Assembly (NCBI GenBank): GCA_900544025.1
Contig: UQTM01000002.1
Coordinates: 1-64,000, forward strand
Length of the DNA stretch: 64,000 bases
Direction: 5' to 3'
From: an uncultured Odoribacter sp.
Lineage (GTDB): Bacteria > Bacteroidota > Bacteroidia > Bacteroidales > Marinifilaceae
Positions within the stretch are counted from its first letter, which is position 1. Each line of letters begins with the position of its first letter. The notes beneath the pieces were generated by a model, which was not told where the DNA came from, made no database searches, and was given only the letters and a program-made list of their open reading frames with translations. The translations under genes and the position numbers were made by a program. Below are positions 7,909-15,039 of the stretch, piece after piece.

Positions 7909-9546
7909 ATGAAACACCTGCTCCTGCTTTTTGTTGTTCTGGGATTCCTGTCGGAAGCGGTTCACGCCCAGCGAGTGGATTCTCTTACGATTGCGACCTT
8001 CCCTCCCCGCTTTGAAGTTGTTGCTGTGCCTAATCCGCAAGGATTCGATTACTTGACGATTGTAATACCCGAACGCATGAGATTGCCGAACAGCGCGGCT
8101 ATCGACAATCCCGGAGTCCGATATACCGTACAAAATCTGAAAAAAGAAGATTTTAAAGATGCGGAGATCAATCATGCGGTGAATACCCTCCTGCGTTACG
8201 CAGAGAATGCCAGAGTGAAGCGGATGATCGAATACTTACGGGATTATTCCAAAGGGACCGTGCAACGAGAAAAAGCATTAAGTACATTGCAAAAGAAAGT
8301 CACCACCGATAGCCTCGATTTTATAAACGGGGAATATTTGCCCGAATACGGATCGTATGATCTGGAAGATGAATTTGAAAATACCGATCTACAGGTTTTA
8401 CTTTCTTATATTCGTCAGGATTCCAATTATAACTGGTTAAAAAAAGCCAGCCAGGATTCCGTTTTGCTTGAAATTTCCAGTATGCGCGATAATAAAAAGC
8501 AATTTTGGATCAATAACGGACGAATGAATTATCATCGTTTCTGGGCAGCCAATAAGAGCGGAGATACCATCGGAACGTGGATTCAGGTGTTTCCGGAAGG
8601 GAACCGGATGCGGGTTTTCGTCGATGAAGATGTCTATAAAGCAGCCTATGTAGAGGCCAAAGGGATGAGCCAGCCGGGTTTATTGACACTCTCAAAGCCT
8701 TTCACTCTCGATATAAATGAAGTGACTTTAGGAAAATTACGCCGTCGTTACTGGACTTATTATTCGGAAGTCGAACTGAATATGAGTCAGGGAGCTTTGG
8801 TGAACTGGGCCCGAGGGGGTGAAAATTCGCTTTCCTTATTGAGTAATATCAGATATTACTGGAATTACAACCGGCAAAAGACCAGTTGGGAAAACTGGGT
8901 ACACTACCGGTTCGGTTTTATGAAAAACGGGGATGAAGATATCCGAAAAAATGAAGATCGTTTTGAATTGAACTCGAAACTGGGACAAAAGGCCTTCCTG
9001 CACTGGTATTATACGGCTCAATTCAATGTCCTGACCCAGTTGTTCAATTCGTATGAATATCCTAAAGACAAAGACCGTAATTTGGTTGCCAATTTTATGA
9101 GTCCCGGATATTTCACACTTTCTTTAGGTCTCGATTACAAGCCCAAGGATAATTTCTCTTTATTCATCTCCCCTGTTTCCGGCAAATGGAATTTCGTCCG
9201 GGATACGGCAAAGATCAGTGCTAAGCGGTATGGCGTGGAAGCGGGTAAACGCGCTTCGCGAAGCGCCGGTGCCAAAATGGATGTCAAGAGCAAGTTTACC
9301 AATGTGCTTAAAATCATGGATATTGACAATCAGCTGAATATGTTTTACAGTTATGATGAAAAAGATAGGAAAAAAAATGACGAAAAAATATTACCTTTGA
9401 CCATCAACTGGAAAATGACTTTAAGTTTTAAGATCAATTATTTCCTGAGGACTTCTATTTATACAGAACTTTACTATGACCAAAACTCTTCGGACAAAGT
9501 ACAGTTTAAAGAAAACCTTAATTTAGGGGTAAATTTTAGATTCTGA
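7909..9546 (+). CDS. DUF3078 family outer-membrane protein
   Basis: 545-aa protein with a signal peptide (MKHLLLLFVVLGFLSEAVHAQ). The first half is soluble-looking. The C-terminal half (from about residue 280) has alternating aromatic/polar beta strands and ends in LNLGVNFRF, a terminal Phe as in outer-membrane barrels. The SQGALVNWARGGENSLS and SPGYFTLSLGLDYKP stretches are typical of DUF3078, a Bacteroidetes family of unknown function. Near residues 440-455 an unusual basic low-complexity run (GKRASRSAGAK) coincides with a 16-bp perfect DNA palindrome at 9251-9266. It probably forms a transcription unit with the SDR gene and the NdpA-like gene. Confidence 0.8.
   Translation: MKHLLLLFVVLGFLSEAVHAQRVDSLTIATFPPRFEVVAVPNPQGFDYLTIVIPERMRLPNSAAIDNPGVRYTVQNLKKEDFKDAEINHAVNTLLRYAENARVKRMIEYLRDYSKGTVQREKALSTLQKKVTTDSLDFINGEYLPEYGSYDLEDEFENTDLQVLLSYIRQDSNYNWLKKASQDSVLLEISSMRDNKKQFWINNGRMNYHRFWAANKSGDTIGTWIQVFPEGNRMRVFVDEDVYKAAYVEAKGMSQPGLLTLSKPFTLDINEVTLGKLRRRYWTYYSEVELNMSQGALVNWARGGENSLSLLSNIRYYWNYNRQKTSWENWVHYRFGFMKNGDEDIRKNEDRFELNSKLGQKAFLHWYYTAQFNVLTQLFNSYEYPKDKDRNLVANFMSPGYFTLSLGLDYKPKDNFSLFISPVSGKWNFVRDTAKISAKRYGVEAGKRASRSAGAKMDVKSKFTNVLKIMDIDNQLNMFYSYDEKDRKKNDEKILPLTINWKMTLSFKINYFLRTSIYTELYYDQNSSDKVQFKENLNLGVNFRF
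9251..9266. repeat. 16-bp perfect GC-rich palindrome inside the DUF3078 gene
   Basis: GCGCTTCGCGAAGCGC is its own reverse complement. It stands out against the AT-leaning surroundings and encodes part of the basic run described for the host gene. Confidence 0.8.
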
Positions 9547-9551
9547 TTTAT

Positions 9552-10598
9552 ATGATAAATTTTGAGAATTGCGAGATCGGTAATATTGTGATTCATAATA
9601 TCGGTAATAAATTTGAAGGAGGTTCCCTCACCCTATCCGACGGTTGCTTTTTACCGGACGATGCCGATGTACTCAACCTGCTGAAAAGCTATTTTCTTTC
9701 AGCATTTAAAAAAGATGCCTACTATCATTTCATGCCTTATGAGGAAGAATTAGCGAACAATCCGGTATATGCCTCCGTATCGGCTATTTTCGACGAAGAT
9801 TCGGAATTTTACCCACAATCGGTGGCCATTGCCGAGCAACTGTTCGAACAATCCAATAATCCCAATATCAAAGCAGGAGAATTATATATCGTACATTTCA
9901 GGAATTGCAATATAGAGGAAGGTGTTTGCGATGCAATCGGTATCTTTAAATCGGAAACCAAAGACACGTTCCTTAAAATCGTCATGAACCAAAATACCTA
10001 TCAGCTGTCCAGTGAATCGGGTATCAATATAAAGAAACTGGATAAAGCCTGTATTATTTTTAATACCAATCGCGCAAACGGCTATAAGGTGTGTATTCTG
10101 GATAAGACGAATGTCAAGGAAGCGATCTACTGGACAACGGATTTTCTGGGACTGGAACCGGGAGAAGACAGTTATTTTCAGACGGCCAATTATTTGAATC
10201 TGTGCAAGAATTTTGTAAAGGATATTTATAATCAGGAAAACGACGTGCCCCGTGCCGACCAGATCGATATGCTGAATCGTTCGCTTAATTTCTTTAAAGA
10301 TGCCGAAGTGTTTTCGGAAGATCGTTTTAAAGCGGAAGTCGTACAGGAACCGGAAGTGATCAATGCTTTCGAAAGCTTTAAGAATCAGTACGAAGCAGAA
10401 AACGATGTTTCTTTAAACGATCAGTTCCCCGTATCGGATTTTGCGGTGAAAGATGAAAAAAAATATTTTAAGCATGTTTTGAAATTAGATAAAAATTTCC
10501 ATGTATATATTCACGGTCAGAAGAAATATATCAAGAAAGGTTACGATCCCGACCGGGATATGAATTACTATATTTTATATTTCCGGGAAGAAAATTGA
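9552..10598 (+). CDS. Nucleoid-associated protein, NdpA/YejK-like
   Basis: 348-aa soluble protein without signal or membrane segments. The family pattern is visible in the N-terminus (IGNIVIHNIGNKFEGG), a central GELYIVHFRNCNIEEGVCDAI and the C-terminal VSDFAVKDEKKYFKHVLKLD. This is the 37-kDa nucleoid-associated family (NdpA, YejK in E. coli), which binds double-stranded DNA. Its physiological role is poorly defined. It begins 5 nt after the DUF3078 stop and precedes mltG by 36 nt, so it is probably in the same transcript. Confidence 0.8.
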   Translation: MINFENCEIGNIVIHNIGNKFEGGSLTLSDGCFLPDDADVLNLLKSYFLSAFKKDAYYHFMPYEEELANNPVYASVSAIFDEDSEFYPQSVAIAEQLFEQSNNPNIKAGELYIVHFRNCNIEEGVCDAIGIFKSETKDTFLKIVMNQNTYQLSSESGINIKKLDKACIIFNTNRANGYKVCILDKTNVKEAIYWTTDFLGLEPGEDSYFQTANYLNLCKNFVKDIYNQENDVPRADQIDMLNRSLNFFKDAEVFSEDRFKAEVVQEPEVINAFESFKNQYEAENDVSLNDQFPVSDFAVKDEKKYFKHVLKLDKNFHVYIHGQKKYIKKGYDPDRDMNYYILYFREEN

Positions 10599-10634
10599 TA
10601 AGAATCGGCCTGCGAACAGAATGAAAGACCAAAA

Positions 10635-11657
10635 ATGAAAAAGATCGTTATTATAGTCTTCGGCTTGCTATTGTTCTTAGCCCTGATCATTGCAGGTATA
10701 GGGTGTTATTTCGTACTTTCTCCCAATACCACTGTAAAAGACGACGGGATTATATTTATACACCCCGGAGATTCGTTTGAAACGGTGCTGATCACTCTGC
10801 AAAGCAAGGGATATATTAAAAATGAAAACACCTTTCGGCGGGTGGCTGTCCTCAAAGATTATCCCCGTGCGGTAAAACCGGGCAGATACCGGATCGAGGA
10901 AGGCTGGAACAACAATCAATTGGTAAATATTTTACGTTCCGGCACTCAAGCTCCCGTACATTTCACATTCAACAACATACGTACGCCAAAAGAGTTTGCA
11001 GGAGTTGTCGGACAACAGCTGAACATCGATTCCGTCCGCTTCTTAAGCCTTCTGAACGATGCGGACTTCTGCCGTCAATACGGCTTTACGCCCCGGAATT
11101 TTATAGGAATGTTCATCCCTAATACTTACCAGATCTACTGGAATACCCAGGCGGAGGATTTTGTGAAACGTATGAACCGGGAATACAAAAAATTCTGGAA
11201 TGAAAACCGTGTGGCAAAAGCCCGAAAAGCAAACCTCTCTCCCATGGATGTAACCATCATTGCCTCTATTGTGGAAGAAGAGACGAATCAGCCACAGGAA
11301 TATCCGGTTATTGCAGGTGTGTATGTCAATCGTTTAAAGAAAGGCTGGAAGCTGGAAGCCTGCCCTACTTTAAAGTTCGCTTTAAACGATTTTACCTTGA
11401 AACGGGTGCTCGATAAGCATATAGAGACCGAATCTCCTTACAATACCTACAAATATGCAGGTTTACCTCCCGGCCCTGTGCGTATGCCTTCGATACAGGT
11501 GATCGATGCCGTGCTCGACTACCGGCATCATGATTATATGTTTTTCTGTGCTAAAAGCGATTTTTCCGGGACTCATTATTTTTCCCGTACCCTTCGCCAG
11601 CATAACCAATATGCAGCGGAATACCACCGGGCTCTCAATAAGAGAAAAATATATTAA
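10635..11657 (+). CDS. mltG: Endolytic murein transglycosylase MltG
   Basis: 340-aa YceG/MltG family protein. It cleaves nascent glycan strands in the inner-membrane periplasmic face and is thought to set strand length. A single N-terminal transmembrane segment (about residues 4-28) anchors it; a LysM-like region precedes the catalytic domain. The catalytic glutamate is in IASIVEEET (Glu214 by alignment to the E. coli motif), followed by PVIAGVYVNRL and the substrate-side NTYKYAGLPPGPV. The usual DPT motif appears as CPT (LEACPTLKFAL). It lies downstream of the NdpA-like gene. Confidence 0.93.
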   Translation: MKKIVIIVFGLLLFLALIIAGIGCYFVLSPNTTVKDDGIIFIHPGDSFETVLITLQSKGYIKNENTFRRVAVLKDYPRAVKPGRYRIEEGWNNNQLVNILRSGTQAPVHFTFNNIRTPKEFAGVVGQQLNIDSVRFLSLLNDADFCRQYGFTPRNFIGMFIPNTYQIYWNTQAEDFVKRMNREYKKFWNENRVAKARKANLSPMDVTIIASIVEEETNQPQEYPVIAGVYVNRLKKGWKLEACPTLKFALNDFTLKRVLDKHIETESPYNTYKYAGLPPGPVRMPSIQVIDAVLDYRHHDYMFFCAKSDFSGTHYFSRTLRQHNQYAAEYHRALNKRKIY

Positions 11658-11710
11658 ATGTTGTAAGACTGATTGTCCGAAACTTAGGGATTTTCTCTAA
11701 TTATTATATC

Positions 11711-12817
11711 ATGAATAGAAATATATTTGCAATAATCACCCTGTGTTTATTGTGTAGCTGTACAAAAGCACAAATTATAGAGCCAAAGGTAAATGAAAAC
11801 GTCGAATTAATGAGTATTCTTTCGCGTTTAGCCGGTTTCCCGGAATATAACATGAATTTAGGCGGACAATATATTCTCGATATAAATGCTTATTTCGGGA
11901 AATACACGAACCATCCTGCTGTTTTACAAATGAAAGAACTTAGAAAAAATAACGGCATTTCATACGATGCCGTTATGTCTATGGCAGTTCATTTGAATAC
12001 TGAAAACAGTAAATTTACGTTATACCCCGAAGAAGAAAGCACTTTAGAGCAACGTTGGAATAACGTGGATAAAGAAAATTTCCTGACGCTTTTATCTCAA
12101 TTTTACCGTGATAGCGATTTCCATCGATTCTTTACAGAACATCAAAAATTGTATCAAAAAGGCATTCAGACTTATAAAGATAAGGTCATGAAAAAATTTG
12201 ACCAAAACTGGTACTCGGAATTCTATGGAAAAGCCCCTGAAGAAAACTTCTCTGTTATCATCGGTTTTGGAAATGGTGGTGGTAATTACGGAACAAACAG
12301 GCATCTGAAAGAACAGAAAAAAGAAATATTTGCAATAGTAGGATATCATGTGGATAAAGCAGGAGTTCCACAATACAACGAAGCCTATCTGCCTACTTTG
12401 ATACATGAATTTAACCATTCGTTTATTAATTATCTGTTAGACGACACGCTCTACCCCCAGCATGTACAACAACTCGAAAAATCGGGAAAGGTATTATTAC
12501 AATCCTCCTTATGGGCGATGAGCAAACAGGCTTACAGTAATTGGAAAACCGTTATCAATGAATCGTTGGTAAGAGCTGCTGTTATTTGCTATATGCTGGA
12601 TAAAAAATACAGCGAGGAAAGCATCCGTGAAGACCTGACAGGACAACTACAAAGAAATTTCCGATGGATGCCGGAACTTGTGCAGCTACTCCGTAAATAT
12701 CAAACCAACCGTGCCGAATACCCTTCTTTAGAGACGTTTTATCCTGAAATCATCCATTTCTTTGATGAATATACTGAAACACAAGAGAATAAAATAAAAT
12801 CTGCAATCCGTTTTTAA
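11711..12817 (+). CDS. DUF4932 lipoprotein with zinc-protease-like HEFNH motif
   Basis: 368-aa protein with a lipoprotein-type signal (lipobox LLCSC, lipidated Cys about 17), so probably anchored in the envelope. A HExxH-type motif (LIHEFNHSF, about residues 235-240) and a downstream Glu in INESLVRAAV resemble gluzincin metallopeptidases. Activity is inferred, not established, for DUF4932. It lies 53 nt after mltG without an obvious promoter. It is followed by a 160-nt gap that carries the rpsF promoter. Confidence 0.72.
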   Translation: MNRNIFAIITLCLLCSCTKAQIIEPKVNENVELMSILSRLAGFPEYNMNLGGQYILDINAYFGKYTNHPAVLQMKELRKNNGISYDAVMSMAVHLNTENSKFTLYPEEESTLEQRWNNVDKENFLTLLSQFYRDSDFHRFFTEHQKLYQKGIQTYKDKVMKKFDQNWYSEFYGKAPEENFSVIIGFGNGGGNYGTNRHLKEQKKEIFAIVGYHVDKAGVPQYNEAYLPTLIHEFNHSFINYLLDDTLYPQHVQQLEKSGKVLLQSSLWAMSKQAYSNWKTVINESLVRAAVICYMLDKKYSEESIREDLTGQLQRNFRWMPELVQLLRKYQTNRAEYPSLETFYPEIIHFFDEYTETQENKIKSAIRF

Positions 12818-12909
12818 CACGTCGTTCACTTCATGCTCCCGGTTGAATTAGTATTCGGCTTTTCATCTGACAACGTAGAAGTTGCATGAGATAAATTATT
12901 GAAGTGAAT

Positions 12910-12941
12910 TTTGGTGATTTCCGGCAAAAATGCTACCTTTG
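12910..12941 (+). promoter_or_regulatory. Promoter of the rpsF-rpsR-rplI operon
   Basis: TTTG (12910-12913), 20 nt, then TACCTTTG (12934-12941): an exact match to the Bacteroidetes -33/-7 arrangement. The rpsF ATG at 12981 follows about 33 nt after the predicted start site. Confidence 0.75.
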
Positions 12942-12980
12942 CAGCCGATAAATTATTTTTATACTAATAATCAATTAATT

Positions 12981-13331
12981 ATGTTGAATCATTACGAGAC
13001 CGTTTTCATTACAACTCCCGTTTTATCTGAAGTACAGATAAAGGAAGCGGTAGAAAAATTCAAGAGCGCCATCACCGAGAATGGTGGTACGATTGAACAT
13101 GAGGAAGCTTGGGGACTTCGCAAGCTGGCTTATCCGATCCAGAAAAAGACAACAGGATTCTATCATTTGTTGCAGTTTGAAGCTGAAGGTGCACTGGTTG
13201 ATAAACTGGAAACCGCTTACAGACGTGACGAAAGAGTCATTCGTTTCTTAACATTCAGATTAGACAAGTATGCTTATGAGTATGCTTTAAAAAGAAGAAG
13301 TAAAAACGCAGCAAAAAAAGAGGAGAAATAA
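12981..13331 (+). CDS. rpsF: 30S ribosomal protein bS6
   Basis: 116-aa protein of the small-subunit platform that binds 16S rRNA together with bS18. The sequence MLNHYETVFITTPVLSE and later EEAWGLRKLAYPIQKKTTGFY are diagnostic, and a short basic tail (KRRSKNAAKKEEK) ends it. I start at ATG 12981 rather than an upstream in-frame start at 12930, which would overlap the promoter. It is first gene of the rpsF-rpsR-rplI operon, with 3 nt to rpsR. In Bacteroidetes bS6 and bS18 help bury the anti-Shine-Dalgarno end of 16S rRNA (published for Flavobacterium johnsoniae). Confidence 0.97.
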   Translation: MLNHYETVFITTPVLSEVQIKEAVEKFKSAITENGGTIEHEEAWGLRKLAYPIQKKTTGFYHLLQFEAEGALVDKLETAYRRDERVIRFLTFRLDKYAYEYALKRRSKNAAKKEEK

Positions 13332-13334
13332 GCC

Positions 13335-13604
13335 ATGGCACAAAATGAAAGTGAAATCAGATATCTGACCCCCCCGACGGTAGATGTTAAAAAGAAAAAG
13401 TATTGTCGTTTCAGAAAGGCAAAAATCAAATTCATCGATTATAAAGATCCTGAATTCCTGAAAAAATTCCTGAACGAACAAGGTAAAATTCTTCCCAGAA
13501 GAATCACCGGAACCTCTGTAAAATACCAGAGAAAAGTAGCAACTGCTGTGAAAAGAGCAAGACACCTTGCTTTGTTGCCCTACTTAACCGATTTGATGAA
13601 ATAA
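13335..13604 (+). CDS. rpsR: 30S ribosomal protein bS18
   Basis: 89-aa platform protein that pairs with bS6. The core reads KYCRFRKAKIKFIDYKDPEFL followed by GKILPRRITGTSVKYQRKV and AVKRARHLALLPYL, all canonical. The N-terminal 15 residues (MAQNESEIRYLTPPT) form an extension typical of Bacteroidetes bS18. It is spaced 3 nt from rpsF and 22 nt from rplI, and that latter gap holds a strong Shine-Dalgarno sequence. Confidence 0.97.
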   Translation: MAQNESEIRYLTPPTVDVKKKKYCRFRKAKIKFIDYKDPEFLKKFLNEQGKILPRRITGTSVKYQRKVATAVKRARHLALLPYLTDLMK

Positions 13605-13612
13605 TTTAAACG

Positions 13613-13620
13613 AAGGAGGA
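13613..13620 (+). promoter_or_regulatory. Strong Shine-Dalgarno sequence ahead of rplI
   Basis: AAGGAGGA with a 6-nt spacer to the rplI ATG is near-perfect anti-SD complementarity. That is unusual in this clade, where most genes in the window have no recognisable SD. Confidence 0.75.
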
Positions 13621-13626
13621 CAAGAA

Positions 13627-14067
13627 ATGCAGATTATATTATTGACAGATATAGCAAATTTAGGGCATAAGGACGACGTAGTCAATGTAAAACCGGGTTA
13701 CGGCCGTAACTTCCTGATCCCTCAGGGATACGCAATCCTTGCTACCGAATCAGCGAAAAAAGTTGTAGCTGAGAACACCAAACAGAGAGCTCATAAAGAA
13801 GCTAAACTGAAGGCTGAAGCACAGGAAATGGCTGCTAAGCTGGAAGCTCTGAAATTAACTATCGGTGCAAAAACCAGCAGCACAGGTAAAATTTTCGGCT
13901 CTATCAATAACATCATGATCTCTGAAGCTTTACAGTCACAGGGATTCGACGTGGATAGAAAGAAAATTATCCTGAAAGAAATCAAAGAAGTGGGAACTTA
14001 CTCGGCAATTATCAAACTTCACAGAGATGTGAAAGTAAATGTTGAATTTGAGGTTGTTTCCGAATAA
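13627..14067 (+). CDS. rplI: 50S ribosomal protein bL9
   Basis: 146-aa protein with the two-lobed bL9 architecture. The N-terminal rRNA-binding domain is MQIILLTDIANLGHKDDVVNVKPGYGRNFLIPQGYA, here only partly quoted by its family landmarks; a long charged helix follows (about residues 40-78). The C-terminal domain begins near KIFGSINNIMISEAL. Last gene of the operon, followed by an intrinsic terminator. Its initiation region is the only one of the three with a strong SD. Confidence 0.97.
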   Translation: MQIILLTDIANLGHKDDVVNVKPGYGRNFLIPQGYAILATESAKKVVAENTKQRAHKEAKLKAEAQEMAAKLEALKLTIGAKTSSTGKIFGSINNIMISEALQSQGFDVDRKKIILKEIKEVGTYSAIIKLHRDVKVNVEFEVVSE

Positions 14068-14122
14068 TTAAACAAAGTCATAAACGGACTATAAACGTAT
14101 TTCCAAACAATATCCAAACGCT

Positions 14123-14156
14123 AAAAGCACCCTTACAAGGGTGCTTTTATTTTTTC
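14123..14156 (+). terminator. Intrinsic terminator of the rpsF-rpsR-rplI operon
   Basis: AAAAGCACCC pairs with GGGTGCTTTT across a 6-nt loop, followed by ATTTTTT. Confidence 0.9.
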
Positions 14157-14390
14157 TGTCCGGCTCTTATTTTTCATACTTTCAAACAATGCTTGTCACG
14201 ATAAAACGATAAAATAACAATATCCTTCTTTTCATGATTTTTGAATGTTGTAGAAAAATGAAATAAGCAATGTGTCATTGAGAAATCTTTTTTTTGTATT
14301 CATTTAATACTTACCTTTGGAGAAAGTATGAATAGGGAAAACTTATTATTACAGAAACATTATCTTTAAAAATTATAAATCGTATAAAGA
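14157..14390. other. AT-rich gap before tag
   Basis: After the terminator the gap holds only a candidate -7 box (TACCTTTG, 14312-14319) for tag. I see no RNA gene or small ORF worth calling. Confidence 0.5.
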
Positions 14391-14969
14391 ATGGAAGACC
14401 TTATAAACAAACGTTGTGGTTGGGCTGGAACTGATGATTTGTATGTGAAATATCATGATGAAGAATGGGGACGATTGGTTACCGATGATAAAACCTTATT
14501 CGAATTTCTTGTATTGGAAAGCGCTCAGGCGGGATTGTCCTGGATTACCATTCTCCGGAAACGCGAAGGATATAGAAAAGCTTTTCAGAACTTTGACGTC
14601 GAGAAAGTGGCAGAGATGACTCCAACCGATATCGACCGACTGATGCAGTTTGACGGGATTGTCAAAAACCGGCTAAAGATTGCAGCAACGATCACGAATG
14701 CACGATGTTTTATGGCGGTTCAAAAGGAATTCGGCAGTTTTTACAACTATACCTTATCCTTCTTCCCCGGACAGCAACCTATCGTAAATCATATCAAATC
14801 ATTGAATGAGATTCCCGCCACCTCGCCCGAATCGGATCTAATGAGTAAGGATATGAAGAAACGAGGGTTTAAATTCTTTGGTTCTACCATTTGCTATGCT
14901 CATCTACAGGCTGCCGGGTTTGTGAACGATCATTTGGAGGGGTGTTTTTGTAAAGAGAAGAAAATGTAA
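14391..14969 (+). CDS. tag: DNA-3-methyladenine glycosylase I
   Basis: 192-aa base-excision repair enzyme that releases 3-methyladenine from alkylated DNA. The N-terminus RCGWAGTDDLYVKYHDEEWG contains the first zinc ligands (Cys, His). The LVLESAQAGLSWITILRKRE helix carries the catalytic-pocket region. The C-terminal NDHLEGCFC supplies the remaining His/Cys zinc ligands. It is monocistronic-looking, with its own -7 box; uvrA, a second repair gene, follows from a separate promoter. Confidence 0.95.
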   Translation: MEDLINKRCGWAGTDDLYVKYHDEEWGRLVTDDKTLFEFLVLESAQAGLSWITILRKREGYRKAFQNFDVEKVAEMTPTDIDRLMQFDGIVKNRLKIAATITNARCFMAVQKEFGSFYNYTLSFFPGQQPIVNHIKSLNEIPATSPESDLMSKDMKKRGFKFFGSTICYAHLQAAGFVNDHLEGCFCKEKKM

Positions 14970-15007
14970 ATCTCCTTAATTTTGCCTACTTTTCGGAAGT
15001 CTTTCAT

Positions 15008-15015
15008 TATCTTTG
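15008..15015 (+). promoter_or_regulatory. Putative -7 box of the uvrA promoter
   Basis: TATCTTTG matches TAnnTTTG, 24 nt before the ATG at 15040. A GGAGGA (15032-15037) follows but sits only 2 nt from the ATG, closer than optimal. Confidence 0.6.
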
Positions 15016-15039
15016 CGTGAATTATTTGAACGGAGGAAT

